DNA of 64,000 nt from Pleurotus djamor. Lineage: Eukaryota; Basidiomycota; Agaricomycetes; Agaricales; Pleurotaceae. Shown piece by piece: positions 1 through 11,105 of this stretch. The notes beneath the pieces were generated by a model. The model was not told the origin of the DNA, made no database searches, and saw nothing but the letters and a program-made list of their open reading frames with translations. The position numbers and the translations under genes were made by a program. The stretch is from contig JAPEVF010000096.1 of assembly GCA_029747585.1 (NCBI GenBank), positions 49,400-113,399 on the forward strand, written 5' to 3'. Numbering within the stretch: the stretch's first letter is position 1; the number at the start of each line of letters is the position of its first letter.

Positions 1-414
1 GGTTTGCTCAGCTCAGGGCTCTATGGTGTTGAGGGCACTATGGGTCAGGCCAGGATGCGTACGCACACTGGGTCCACTGTAGACACAACGACGTCCTCTA
101 GCGGTTCAGGGGCCCCACCATCCACGGCGTTTACCACACCAGATCCTAACATGGGCATTCCCTCCCCTAGCCTCAGTATCCCATCCAATAGTGGGGTTCC
201 TTCGGCCGCCGGGGGAAGCGGTGGACCATCCGCAACGACTCCCACCACGCCCACGCCGCTCACACCAATAGTGGCCCTGCAGACGACTGAATCAGAAGCA
301 CAAGTCGGCCTTGCGAAAGTCGCAGAACCTGATCTCGATGCATTCCTAGCCTACGCGTCTATCGTCCCAGAGTTCTGCAGATTAGAAGGCATGCTGATCA
401 AGGGTCTTGTCTGA
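1..414 (+). CDS. 3' end of a Ser/Thr/Pro-rich protein, cut by the window edge
   Basis: The frame is open from the first base, so the gene starts to the left and only about its last 137 codons are visible. The first two thirds is a low-complexity linker rich in Ser, Thr, Pro and Gly (for example TTPTTPTPLTP). A more ordered tail of about 45 residues follows, ending in EFCRLEGMLIKGLV before a TGA. I recognise no domain and assign no function. Base composition and the absence of other stops support coding use, but the fragment is too short to place in a family. Confidence 0.5.
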   Translation, partial: GLLSSGLYGVEGTMGQARMRTHTGSTVDTTTSSSGSGAPPSTAFTTPDPNMGIPSPSLSIPSNSGVPSAAGGSGGPSATTPTTPTPLTPIVALQTTESEAQVGLAKVAEPDLDAFLAYASIVPEFCRLEGMLIKGLV

Positions 415-1791
415 TTGGATGAAATATTCTCTCGCATTCTCTTCTTAGAATTCCTTTCCCTCCAGGACATTGGCCAATTGGATTAAAGCTGTGTGACGGT
501 GAAAGAGACGAAATTTGTTGACACGATAATGTGCTCTCATCTGCATGCTAGGTATCTTGTTTCTTCTAGCCCGTTCAAGTGTTACAACTCCTAGACGGTC
601 AATCTCGCTTTGTATGTATAGCATGATTTTACAGGACAGCACCAACTTTGAATTCAACTCAGTATGTCATCAACTTAACTACATTGTGCTTCACCATAAC
701 CGCCACTTAATCTACGCCATTAACGTCATTGGCTTCCGGGTACCTCAATGTGTTTTAGCGGTAATCTCGCCCCCACACTTACGATTCGCCAATGGTTGGT
801 TCCTTCAGAGTTCCATGGAAGGGGACTCGGAGAATTGCACCTATCACTTCTGATCCAGAGGCGTGCCTTCGTGTTAGACAGCTGGTGTGTTTTCACCCAG
901 TCTTGCTCTTTACAATACATTGGTGGGACCGTTCGACAGCTTGAGTCAAGGCATTGTCATCACCATCGGTTACGTTGACATGTGCAACTCAATAAGAGGT
1001 ACGTCGTTATCTGACGTCGAGCTTCGCATTCTCATGTTGACTAAGTTTGGGGCCAATCCCATTGTCTTCAAGGGTGCATCATGAGACATCTTGGAGTGTT
1101 CCCATTGACCAACTCCTCAGCTGACCCGAAACCGAGAGCACTCAAAGCCCAATACCGAAGACTGGAAGATCAAATTTTCCTGATATCTCCCATTCTCACG
1201 TCTATTATTTCTCTACCTCCCTCTCACTCTTGAACCTTGTGCAGACATAGCGCAGAGAAATCAGACACAACCCGTGAGCCTCTTGCGTATGACCCAGCCG
1301 GCTCTTACCCCACACTTCCCCGCACGTGGCTTGGTTGCCGGTTCAGGGCCTTCAGCTTGATCGGCTGCGCTGAAATCTACATCCCGGAAATGGAATGTAC
1401 GATCTAACACAACAGTCTGGTGATCCCCGCCATTTGGTACTCCTACTGGAGCCTTCTTGAAGTGCGCCCATTCCCAGTGGATATACCGGTCACAGGTCCT
1501 ATACTGCGCATGCTCAGAGTATTGTTTGCAAATTCCCATCAGAATTCGCTCGTAATAAAGGCAACTTTATCTAGCTTTGGTAAAGCTTGGGAGGATACTG
1601 AGAGTAGGCGTGTAACTTGAGCTCTTAATGGAGACGCACCATCAAGTGTTCTACGAAGGTCTTCGCCTGCTCACGCTGTCAGATGATGAATCGGCGACCA
1701 AATACTTGGCTACCAATCCCGTTTAAAANGAGTACTTCCCATCGAGTTTGTTTCCCCCCACTACTCATCTGAGTACCTTTCACCTCTCATC
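415..1791. other. Intergenic stretch upstream of alcohol oxidase, no gene seen
   Basis: About 1.4 kb between the first gene and the oxidase start. Open frames here are short, lack conserved motifs and overlap one another. It holds the 3' flank of the left gene and presumably the oxidase promoter, but no element was identified with confidence. One unresolved base (N) lies at 1729 next to an A run. Confidence 0.5.
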
Positions 1792-4700
1792 ATGGTTCAC
1801 CCACAGGAAGTCGATGTAATTGTCTGCGGGTGCGTCCGACATACCGTCCCCCTCGACGACTCCTGACATTCTTCCAACTTTCAGCGGAGGCCCCGCTGGT
1901 AGGCCCCTTTGCAATAAGGTAGTTGCACCCGCTCAAGCTTGTGTAATGCAGGATGCGTGGTAGCTGGACGTCTGGCCTATGCCGACCCAACTCTCAAAGT
2001 CATGCTCATTGAAGGTGCTCTTATGCTTCCTTGCTTCGTACCGCCTCTAATTTCGCCTACTTGTGTTCAGGAGGAGCAAACAACCGCGATGACCCATGGG
2101 TGTATAGGTGCGCCTGGGGCGTTATGTCTAACTTAATCCGTACTAATACCGGGCATATTATTCAGGCCCGGCATCTACGTCAAGAATATGCAAAGAGATG
2201 GGATGTCAGTCAGATTTCCATTACTCTCATCTTGCACCGTTGCTAATGATATCTGTTAGAAATGACAAAGCGACATTCTATACCGATACCATGGAGTCTT
2301 CTCACCTTCGTGGAAGGAAAAGTATCGTTCCGTAAGCGATGTGACATTTCCCTTCTTTGGCGTCCAACACTGACCTCGATGTATAGCTGCGCTAACATTC
2401 TTGGTATGGTCTCACTCCTTCGCATATGATTCAATGTGATTCACCGCCGACTTACGTTTCACAGGTGGCGGCAGCAGGTAGGTGCACCTCTAAGCCGATA
2501 GAGAGTTGCCTGAGCTCATATATCTTCAGTATCAATTTCCAGGTAATACGACCAGTTACCGTGTGATGCAAGTAATGCTAAATCCCGAATACTTGCCGTA
2601 GATGTACACCAGGGTGAGCTTAATTTGTTTGCGTGTTCCTCATTCGATTCATAAACCAACTCTACCGTCAGGCATCCGCCTCCGACTGGGGTGCGCCCCC
2701 CCTTTCCCTCACATCTACCGCCAAGTTTGACATTGCTCTTAGATGATTTCAAGATGCCCGGCTGGACGGCCAAAGGTGAGAGAAATTCACCGCTTGCTGA
2801 CTCCTTTTGACCTAAAACTCCTAGACTTACTCCCTTTGATGAAACGGGTTCGTGTGCCAGCTGAACTGGTATAACGTTATCTCATCCTCTATAGTTGGAG
2901 AATTACCAGAAGCCAACGAACAATGACACACATGGTTATGACGGACCCATTGCGATCAGCAACGGTGGTCAGGTCACTCAAGTCGCTCAAGATTTCTTGC
3001 GAGCCGCTGACGCAGTTGGTGTACCTTTCAGCGGTGAGTTCCATGAACTGAAATTTTCTTTTGGTTCATCCTCACTCCTCGAGCAATAGACGACATCCAG
3101 GATTTGGACACTAGTCACGGAGGTAAGTCACACTCGGGCCAAAATCTGTCGTGGCTAACGTAAAGCTTTCAACAGCTGAAATTTGGGCGAAGTACATCAA
3201 TAGGCATACAGGAAGGCGTAGTGATGCTGCCACTGGTACGCAGACTCTTGATGCTTCGGAAAATCGGTTGTCTCACCTTGAATCCCTAGCGTACGTCCAC
3301 AGTGTAATGGACACACAGAGCAACTTGTTCTTGCGAACGAATGCTCGCGTGTCTCGTGTCATCTTCGAGGGAAACAAGGCCGTCGGCGTGGCATATGTCC
3401 CTTCCAGGAACCGAACCCATGGTGCCAAAGTTCAAGAAACCATTGTGAGCCTACTCTTCGCTTCTCGAAAACCCTCAGCTGACAGGTACGTTACAAGGTT
3501 CGCGCCCGCAAATGTGTCGTTGTTAGTAGCGGTACCCTTGGTACACCACAGGTAAAGCATTCAGTACCTTTTACCAAGGATATGATTAACCGATGGTACA
3601 GATTCTGGAACGTTCCGGTGTCGGTGACTCCAAGCTGCTCCAAAAGATGGACGTCAAGGTTGTCAGCGACCTTCCTGGCGTTGGGTAAGTTGTTTCCACG
3701 CTGTGAATCGAGTTATCCGTTGATCATTCTTTACAGAGAACAATATCAAGACCACTATACCACTCTCAGCAGTAAGTCACCGTGCCATATTGATGGATGA
3801 AGCGTTGTATTTTGACCCACCGGCCAGTCTACCGTGTGTCTAACGAAACCAATACGCTCGATGACTTCCTTCGTGGCGACAAAGATGTCCAGAAAGAGGT
3901 AAACTTGACTTCGTCGATTAGTCGAAATGGGCTGATGCGCATGCTCCTATAGCTCTTCCAAGAGTGGGAGACCAGCCCCGAGAAAGCCCGCTTATCGTCC
4001 AATGCGATTGATGCTGGTTTCAAGGTAGGAAGAGAGGGATAATTGGCTAGTCCCCCATTCATCATTTATTCTTAGATTCGGCCCACGGAAGAGGAATTGA
4101 AAGAGATGGGCCCCGAGTTCAACAAGTTGTGGAACGAGTACTTCAAGGATAAACCAGACAAGCCTGTGATGTAAGCGCGTGCGATACTTCCGTTCTTGAC
4201 GCTGAGTTGAATATCTCTGTGATAAGGTTTGGTTCTATCGTCGCGGGAGCCTACGCCGACCATGCGCTTCTTCCGCCTGGCAAATACGTCACAATGTAAG
4301 TCTTGGTCGATGTCCGATCTCCTGAGTGACGCTGACAATGTTGTAGGTTCCAGTACCTGGTAAGCGACACGTACGTCAAAGAACAGCGTAATGTGCTCAA
4401 AAGACGTAGGAATATCCTGCCAGCAGGGGAAAGGTGAATTTATTATCATTTTGCTTTAGAAGTCCGACTTACCGCCTTCTTCAAGATTCACATCCAATCT
4501 AGCAATCCTTACGTGGAACCGTTCTTTGACAGTGGCTTCATGAACGACAAGGCGGACTTCGCTCCCATTCGTTGGAGTTACAAGAAGACTCGCGAGGTCG
4601 CTAGGCGTATGGATTGTGAGTGTTTGGAGCTCCGATGCACCATACTGTGATTAATGAAACATGCTAGCGTTCCGAGGAGAATTGACTTCCCACCACCCAC

Positions 4701-5611
4701 ATTTCCATCCTGGTTCACCAGCTGCTTGCCGAGATATCGATATCAAGACCGCTAAGGAGATGTTGCCCAATGCTTTCACTGTCGGAATTCACATGGGTAT
4801 GTCTCGCACCGCTTCCTGAAATTCGTGTTCTGAAAATAGACGGAACATCAGGTACATGGCATCGGTGGGAAGACATCGCTGTTCTGTTTGGATAGAAGTT
4901 GACTGTTGAATAGCCCAGGCGAACCGTACGATGCCAGCAAGGTCCACGAAGACATTAAGTACACAGAAGAGGACGATAAAGCCATCGACGACTGGATCGC
5001 TGGTATGACCCCCTTCCTTTCAGGAGAATACTACTAACGTTGATCTGGGAAGACCATGTCGAGACTACCTGGCACAGTCTGGGTAAGTCCTAGAATCTTG
5101 ATCCAAGCTGCTTAACTCACCTTTGAGCAGGAACTTGTGGTAAGATTCTTTGACATCTTGGATCGACAACGAGAATCCTCAGAATATCGACAGCCATGAA
5201 GCCTCGCGAGCAAGGAGGTGTTGTCGATGAGCGGCTCAATGTTTACGGTCAGCCACTCGAACTTCTTGTGTTGCCTTCCGTCGCGAACTCACTCCTTACG
5301 TAGGCACGGAGAACTTGAAGTGTGTTGACTTGAGTATCTGCCCTGTAAGTTCAAATGAAGGCATTGTAATGATTACGCTGAATCCCACCTACAGGACAAC
5401 CTTGGAACAAACACATACTCTTCTGCTTTGCTCGTTGGAGAGAAGGGTGCCGAGTTGCTCTGCGAAGAGCTGGGTACGGAATTTCCCTCTTATTCGCAAT
5501 TGAGAACCATGTTGACACCCGGATACAGGTATCAAGGTCAAGACCCCTCACGCCCCCGTCCCCCATGCTCCCGTTCCCAAGGGTGTACCCGCGACCCAGC
5601 AAGTTCGTTAA
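1792..5611 (+). CDS. AOX: Alcohol (methanol) oxidase, GMC oxidoreductase, many introns
   Basis: FAD-dependent alcohol oxidase (EC 1.1.3.13), which oxidises methanol and other short primary alcohols to aldehydes with release of H2O2. The start ATG at 1792 opens [13 protein letters not shown]. After splicing the ADP-binding fold [14 protein letters not shown] appears, then the AOX hallmark [18 protein letters not shown], then GGGSSINFQMYTR. The C-terminal substrate domain has HSLGTCAMKPRE with the catalytic His and [15 protein letters not shown] with the partner Asn region. The chain ends ...VPATQQVR at 5611. More than twenty short GT-AG introns split the gene, and every junction I followed keeps frame, so it looks functional. 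The terminal tripeptide QVR is not a canonical peroxisomal signal, unlike the yeast enzymes. In wood-decay basidiomycetes this enzyme is linked to methanol from lignin demethoxylation and to extracellular peroxide supply. The gene runs tail-to-tail into the cyclophilin gene, 105 bases away. Confidence 0.95.
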
Positions 5612-5716
5612 GTAACCAATCTGCCTTCATGCTTAAGTGTACGATACGCGCGAAATTTGGAAGTTTGTCATCTTGAATGTTCATGTATACTGGTCTGATT
5701 TGTGTAACAATACAAT

Positions 5717-6669
5717 CTACATCTCTCCGCACTCTGCAGATTGGGATGAGTCGATACACTTCGTGATCAAACATAAGAGCGCACCTGTTATTTTAACCGT
5801 CAACTTGGGACGATTGTTTTGTCCAGTTGGAACGTTCTCAATCTTTCTTAAAGTGAGCATTCCATCAATAACCTTCCCGAAGACAACATGCTTTCCGTCC
5901 AAGAAATCGCACTTCGCCGTGGTGATGAAAAACTGGCACCCATTCGTATTGGGTCCGGAGTTTGCCTAGGATGAAACGAATGCTCCGATGAGCAAGTAGT
6001 GGGTAATGTGAGATCCTCGTACCATGGAAAGTAGTCCAGGACCGGTGTGCTTCTCAGTGAAGTTCTCGTCCTAAAGCCACTGACCCATGAGTTCCTTGCA
6101 AGCGGGAGCGCTAGACGTCACTCACCGGAAACTTATCACCATATATTGAGAAGGATCCAGTTCCATCACCTTTCATGAAGTCGCCGCCTGGGAAAGGTCA
6201 TATATATTGCATGGCGAAAGCGAAAACTTGTAGGCATACCTTGACACATAAAATTGGGCACCCTACGCATAATCGTAAGAGCATAAAAAGATCTAGAGAA
6301 GCTTGCTTACACTCTAGATATATGTCGATATCAGCACTGTGGTGGGTAAGGCCCATAGTAGCGATGTACATCTACCTGTGGAAAGTCGCGTTTTTATAAC
6401 CTTGGGGACGAGAATTTACGCTGCAGCGCATCAGAGTTGGGTCGTAAGTCGTCATATGGGGAGCCATACCGATATTCTCCTGTACATAACTGACGAAAGT
6501 TCTCTGCAGTCCTGCTCTGGAGTCAGCAAAGACAATTATGGAAAGGCAACTACTGTAAAGAGGCGCACTTTGGTACGATATCGCTGAAGAGTTCCATTTT
6601 CATGCGACCGGCAGGAGTTTCGCCTATGTTTATGTCCATGAATACTATGGGCCTTGGATTCGTTGTCAT
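5717..6669 (-). CDS. Cyclophilin H-like peptidyl-prolyl isomerase
   Basis: Cyclophilin-type prolyl isomerase, closest in pattern to PPIH (USA-CyP), the isomerase bound to the U4/U6 snRNP. The start at 6669 gives [20 protein letters not shown]. Spliced exons then give [14 protein letters not shown], the active-site block [21 protein letters not shown], and the C-terminal block [20 protein letters not shown]. The last intron joins VKIT to ECGEM and a TAG at 5717-5719. The ending CGEM matches PPIH rather than the CypA-type ending. Length (about 175-180 residues) is that of a single-domain cyclophilin with no signal peptide. The gene is divergent from DIB1 with 155 bases between start codons. Small exons in the middle were followed only partly, so exact borders are uncertain. 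Confidence 0.9.
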
Positions 6670-6824
6670 AATTGAAGATGGATGAGTTCGTCCGACAAGC
6701 CAAGGACCGCGGACGAGGCTTGGAGGAGTTTGGTTTCGCCGTAAGGTTTCCCACGATGAGTCGGTCTTCTCGACCTGTCGACTCACTTCAGAACATCTCC
6801 CTCTTGTTCCGCCACCTTTGAGCA
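6670..6824. promoter_or_regulatory. Short bidirectional promoter between cyclophilin H and DIB1
   Basis: Only 155 bases separate the two divergent start codons, so both promoters and both 5' UTRs must lie here. No clear TATA box is visible. The shared interval suggests co-expression of two spliceosomal genes; this is inference from spacing. Confidence 0.6.
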
Positions 6825-7532
6825 ATGTCGTATTTCCTCCCTCACCTTCCGTCTGGCTGGCACGTTGATGAGGCTATCAAGTCTGAAGAGGATAGGGTAG
6901 TCGTCATACGCTTTGGTCATGACTGGGACACCCAGTGCATGGTCATGGACGAAAACCTGTACGCCGTCGCCGAGAAGGTTCAGAACTTTGCAGTCATCTA
7001 CCTTGTCGATATCACAGAAGTTCCCGATTTCAATAAGGTGAGGCTTTTCTGGAGACTATAATCACCTCAGTATCTGAGGTTATATTTCAGATGTACGAGT
7101 TGTATGACCCTTGCACCGTGATGTTTTTCTATCGGTCAGCCCTACTCCTCTTATCCATTGAACCGTTGACTGATCTTCCGAGTATCATTACAGAAACAAG
7201 CATATTATGATTGATCTAGGCACGGGAAATAATAACAAGATGTAAGTCCTTGTTCGGGCCTTCATCTACTCTGCGCTCACGCCCGCAATTGTGCTCAGTA
7301 ATTGGGCGATGGACAATAAACAAGAGGTACGCATGCATCTTTGACTCATACCCACTTGCCTATCTGACTCTGACTTGCTTTTAGCTGATAGACATCATCG
7401 AAACTGTGTATCGTGGTGCGTCCAAAGGGCGAGGTTTGGTGGTTTCACCTAAGGGTATGGTCCACCCGCATTTTCCCAAGATATTTCCCTGATGTGCTCT
7501 CACTAGACTATTCGACTCGCTATCGGTACTAA
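6825..7532 (+). CDS. DIB1: DIB1/Dim1, U5 snRNP 15-kDa thioredoxin-fold protein
   Basis: Core protein of the U4/U6.U5 tri-snRNP, needed for pre-mRNA splicing. The start ATG at 6825 gives MSYFLPHLPSGWHVDEAI, followed by EEDRVVVIRFGHDWDTQCMV. Later exons give MYELYDPCTVMFFYRNKHIM, IDLGTGNNNKINWAMDNKQE and a tail SPKDYSTRYRY with TAA at 7530-7532. The reconstructed length, about 142 residues, equals that of the highly conserved family. The fold is thioredoxin-like but has no CxxC redox pair, as expected. Five or six short introns interrupt it. Identification is essentially certain from the near-invariant sequence. Confidence 0.97.
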
Positions 7533-7918
7533 CGGTGGGTTCCCAAACGTCGGACCCCCTTCTCGTCCTGGGGTCTGTTTTGTCTTCGGTTATATTCCTT
7601 GAATATAGCGTCTATATGATTGTGTAAACACCCCATCTAGGTTATGGGAGATTGTTGTCCTTGTCGGTGCCAATAAACAACTTGGGCAGCGCAGGACAAC
7701 AGTGCGACCTCGCAAACGGACATTGATACGTTTTACTTGGGCCTGCCAACAACTCGCGCATTCAATACTTGTACATTAGTGATCTGCCGTACAATGCTCA
7801 AGCCGCATGGCTTACGCCGTAGCGTAGTCGACCTTGGAGTACATAAAGGTGCCCAGTCGCCCAAAAGTATTGGGCCCACAATTTCACAAATCCCTGCAAG
7901 CCCCGTCTGTCTCAAAGC
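7533..7918. other. Intergenic, no gene seen
   Basis: About 390 bases between DIB1 and the first lectin gene. Overlapping short frames on both strands show no conserved motif. It must contain the DIB1 3' UTR and the promoter of the lectin gene. Confidence 0.4.
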
Positions 7919-8936
7919 ATGGCACAACGACAGTCATTGACCCCTGGGTTGTATACCCTGAAGAACATCAAAAGTGGCACGGTCGTAGATCTTTCCGCTG
8001 CAAACAACAAGGACTTAATAGGTGAATAACGTTCTGCTGATCAAAACGCCTGGTTCTCGATGATGTTGTACTCATCCGACGTGCTTCGACAGGGTTTCCT
8101 GTTCATGGTGGAAGTAACCAACAAGTTGAGAGAGCCACACATCTCTGGCCTCCCTTGTCTTACTCGTTGAACCACAGTGGAAAGTGACAGTGCTCGGAGC
8201 TGGTTACGCCATCCAAAGCGCAGCCGCGAGCGACCGTTACATGACGGTCGAAAGCACACTGCTCTTGGACACCCGAGTGGTTGCTAGCCCGTACCCAGTC
8301 AGTTGGACTATTGAACCCGATGAATCGGAGGCCGACGCTTGGAGGTATGGGGGCCGCAACCTCTGTGACATCATCCAACTCCCAACTGACCGCGAAGGGC
8401 CATAGGATTTTCTGGCCGAATTCGAACCTGTGCTTCGACCTCGAGGGAAACGGCAGCGACACACCTGGTGCAAAGGTGATTCCAAGTGCCCCTCAGCCCC
8501 CCTTCCCCAATCTGACTTTACGCAAGCTTCTCCTCACGGAATGCAGCCCTTCTCAAACTTCGCAGCTGTGGAGTCTCAACGTTTCACATACAGGGGTTCC
8601 TGCAGACACGAAGTCTCCGGCTGTCATTGTAGACATGCCTTCCGGAATCCGCACCTCAGACACGACTTGTATCCAAATTCCATCTGTTGATGCACCTGGT
8701 GACGGGGTAAAGGTTATTACCACCACTGTCACCACCGCGAGGATTGTGCGTTTCGGGTTTGTCTTTGCGCAATGTTACACCTAACGCTGTGCTTCTAGGA
8801 GGGTCTTGGCCAGCTACCCGTCCTGGAGGTCCGACCGCAAGGCAGTTTCTTGTTGATGAGAGGTGCATTGGAGCGTAACATGTGGATTCATATCCCCATA
8901 TCTTTATTAACGTTGCTGCTTCTCATTCGAAAATAA
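7919..8936 (+). CDS. Ricin-B-type beta-trefoil lectin with C-terminal membrane segment
   Basis: ATG at 7919 opens MAQRQSLTPGLYTLKNIKSG, then TVVDLSAANNKDLIG. Introns at 8022-8092, 8125-8177 and 8345-8405 keep frame and restore the trefoil repeat ends HGGSNQQWKV and, later, SQLWSLNV, which fit the QxW signature of ricin-B lectin repeats. A middle repeat includes WPNSNLCFDLEGNGSD. After the trefoil comes a Ser/Thr/Pro/Val linker of roughly 60 residues. A last exon beginning at about 8799 encodes EGLGQLPVLEVRPQG and ends in a hydrophobic stretch, IHIPISLLTLLLLIRK, before TAA at 8934. That stretch would make a tail anchor or single membrane helix. A C-terminal helix is unusual for this normally soluble fold. 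Donor choice near 8480-8560 is uncertain. It faces away from two related lectin genes. Confidence 0.75.
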
Positions 8937-9038
8937 TGAAGATACGTATTGCACAGAACGAGCATATGGCCTTGACCCCAACATCGACGCTGCGCGCAGT
9001 CATTTGGCTGCCTCATCAGAGCTCCGTTTCATGACCGA

Positions 9039-9682
9039 CTAAAATTCAATTTCATCAATAGGATTCATGCCCTCAAGAAAAGACTGCGTACCTTGGTTGA
9101 TGTACCAGCACTGGTTTTCCGCCTCCCATCTACCCCAAACGGCGATCTTGGTTCCAGGCTCCGAGCTACCGTAGTTGGTTAGATCCATGCTGAAGGGTGT
9201 ACCGGGAACCAGGAGCCTAACCTCACACGTTAGTGGATGAATATCATAAGTTGAAGATGATTGGTAGTGACCTCGCGCTGCCTCCAACCTCTCCATCTTC
9301 CACGATCCACTTGGACGTCCACTCATTCGCAACAACGTGGACATCATCGCCAGGGTCCTGCTGCAAGCCTAAGTAAGTACCACTGGCGAGGTTCTTGAAG
9401 GTCCAGCCGTCGTCTTCTGGTTGCGCGATCCACTATGAAAACAGAAAAAGGGAGTCGTGTTAGGAGACCATGATAACTATCCAAGTTCCGATCGACCTTC
9501 TGGTTATCCCCATCGTGGTCTTCGTAGCCGATTACTACGAGGAATTGAATGAGAGATCGAAACGATTTAAGATGTACAAAGGATATCTCACCAGAATGGT
9601 TATCACCGCCAGATAGATCAGCGGTCGTGCCGCCTTTAGCATTGACGAATTTGTAAATACCACCAGGGATGAGCTCAACCAT
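9039..9682 (-). CDS. Ricin-B-type beta-trefoil lectin
   Basis: Start ATG at 9682 gives MVELIPGGIYKFVNAKGGTT. The repeat block ADLSGGDNHS joins across an intron to VIGYEDHDGDNQKW, a QxW repeat end. Then follow WIAQPEDDGWTFKNLASG, a middle repeat, and PGTPFSMDLTNYGSSEPG before VWGRWEAENQCWYINQG; the chain ends EIEF at 9041-9039. This is the standard short fungal trefoil lectin of about 150 residues. It has no signal peptide, so a cytosolic or non-classically secreted protein is likely. It carries no catalytic A-chain and is a carbohydrate-binding protein only. Such mushroom proteins are commonly thought to act in defence against animals or as protease inhibitors; which applies here is unknown. 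A close paralogue lies at 10210-10841 in the same orientation. Confidence 0.85.
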
Positions 9683-9733
9683 GTTTAACTCGGGAAATGA
9701 CAAGTTTGAGCGATACAGAACGGACACTGTTTC

Positions 9734-9741
9734 TTATATAC
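9734..9741 (-). promoter_or_regulatory. TATA box of the lectin gene at 9682
   Basis: Read on the minus strand this is TATATAAG, about 52 bases before the start codon at 9682. Spacing and sequence fit a TATA element with a short 5' UTR. Confidence 0.5.
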
Positions 9742-10209
9742 CCCGGACATGCGTACGACCTAGAGGCTGTGGGTACATCTTCAGAGAAGGCCCTCGAACG
9801 TCATACACGATTATGCGTCGGCTCATCTGTACATCGATACGAGATAAGAGCCATTGTTCTGGCCGGGGCTTGATCAACTGATCATTCCAAGAGTTGAAGA
9901 GGCACCAGAATTCCGAGACGTTCAATAAAAATGCCCATAAATGACGACTGCGCAACACCCAAGCCTTATAATGCCACAGGCTCCTTCGATTCGGCATGTT
10001 CGCATCGGCAGAAGCACTTTTTGTAGAAAGCTGCCAAGAGCCGTCCACATGCGAGCTGAAGACAGTGGGAACCCGGAGTAGAAGGCGCACTCGGTGCGCA
10101 TCCTCTTGGACCTCCTGAGCTCCTGACGAACTTCAAATAATATGATTACAAACTGTATATGTACACCACAAACTGAATCGGGGTACTGAATTGATTCCCT
10201 CTAATCACG
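9742..10209. other. Spacer between two lectin genes
   Basis: About 470 bases of upstream DNA of the first minus-strand lectin and downstream DNA of the second. A 118-residue minus-strand frame covers most of it but has no conserved motif and spans the TATA-like promoter, so I do not call it a gene. Confidence 0.4.
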
Positions 10210-10841
10210 CTAGTAGAGACCGTGAGAGAGGATCGTAGATTGATTAGAGAAATGTTTACCCGAATTGATGTACCAAAGTTGGTTGTCTGCTTCCCATTTA
10301 CCCCAAACCGCGATCGGAGTACCGGCCTCTGCGCTGCCATAGTTGGTCATATCCAAGCTGAAGGGTGTCCCTGGAATCAAAACCCTACGAGAGCGATGGA
10401 TGACAATCATCCAGGTTCGAACTGTACATGAAGGCGTACCTGGCAGTATTCGGACGATGTCCGGCCTCTACCTTCCACCTGAAAGGTTGATCCAGACCTT
10501 TGACTCTCAGGTCGTCCTTATATCCGTTGGGGGGGCGCTCTACACCAAGATATTTTCCGGAGGCCAGGTTACAGAACGTCCAGCCATCGCCGTCTTGCTG
10601 AGCCATCCACTAGTGAAATAGATCAGTCTTTCACTGGGTCTGAAAGGTGGATAACCGACTTTTTGGTTAGCGCCGCCGTGACTCTGAAACCCAATCACTT
10701 CGAAAGATGAGGAGTGACGTCTTGGAATCAAGGAGAAGGAAAAGGCTCACCAGACGTATTGTCTCCGCCAGAGAGATCGGCAACTGTGTTGCTTTTGGCA
10801 TTGAAGAATGTGTAGATGTTGCGCGATACGAGGTTGGCCAT
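10210..10841 (-). CDS. Ricin-B-type beta-trefoil lectin, tandem paralogue
   Basis: Start ATG at 10841 gives MANLVSRNIYTFFNAKSNTV, then ADLSGGDNTS. After an intron come FQSHGGANQKW (QxW) and WMAQQDGDGWTFCNLASG. The last repeat is PGTPFSLDMTNYGSAEAG with VWGKWEADNQLWYINSG. Exon order, intron places and motifs match the lectin at 9039-9682, so the two are a tandem duplicate pair. The 3' end is less sure: reading on without an intron gives a stop at 10210, but a donor just after INSG could extend it toward 10146. Length is again about 150 residues with no signal peptide. Sugar specificity cannot be read from sequence alone. Confidence 0.8.
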
Positions 10842-10880
10842 GATGTATGTAGATGTGGAGGAGCGATGGTGAGATTGGAC

Positions 10881-10887
10881 CTTTATA
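10881..10887 (-). promoter_or_regulatory. TATA box of the lectin gene at 10841
   Basis: TATAAAG on the minus strand, about 40 bases before the start codon, at nearly the same distance as in the neighbouring lectin paralogue. Confidence 0.5.
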
Positions 10888-11105
10888 CTTGGCCATCGAT
10901 CATGGTGTTCTGTGGATCATTCTGGTGCGAGCCTAGGGTCCACCCGTTGACGTATTGACATGGATCATGAAGCATGATAAGGCCACATGACGCAAGATGG
11001 AACAGATTCAAGCTACAAATGTATGAATGGCGATGATGATATGGTTACAATGCGAAGTATCTAGAATTGTTACACTCCATATATAAAAGTCCATGGGTCA
11101 TGACA

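Noticed and set aside
9734..10090. 118-codon minus-strand frame between the lectin genes
   Set aside because: It covers the TATA region of the lectin at 9682, shows no domain, and the composition is not that of its neighbours.
7919..10841. Ricin-like two-chain toxin
   Set aside because: Only the carbohydrate-binding beta-trefoil fold is present; there is no catalytic A-chain domain, so these are plain lectins.
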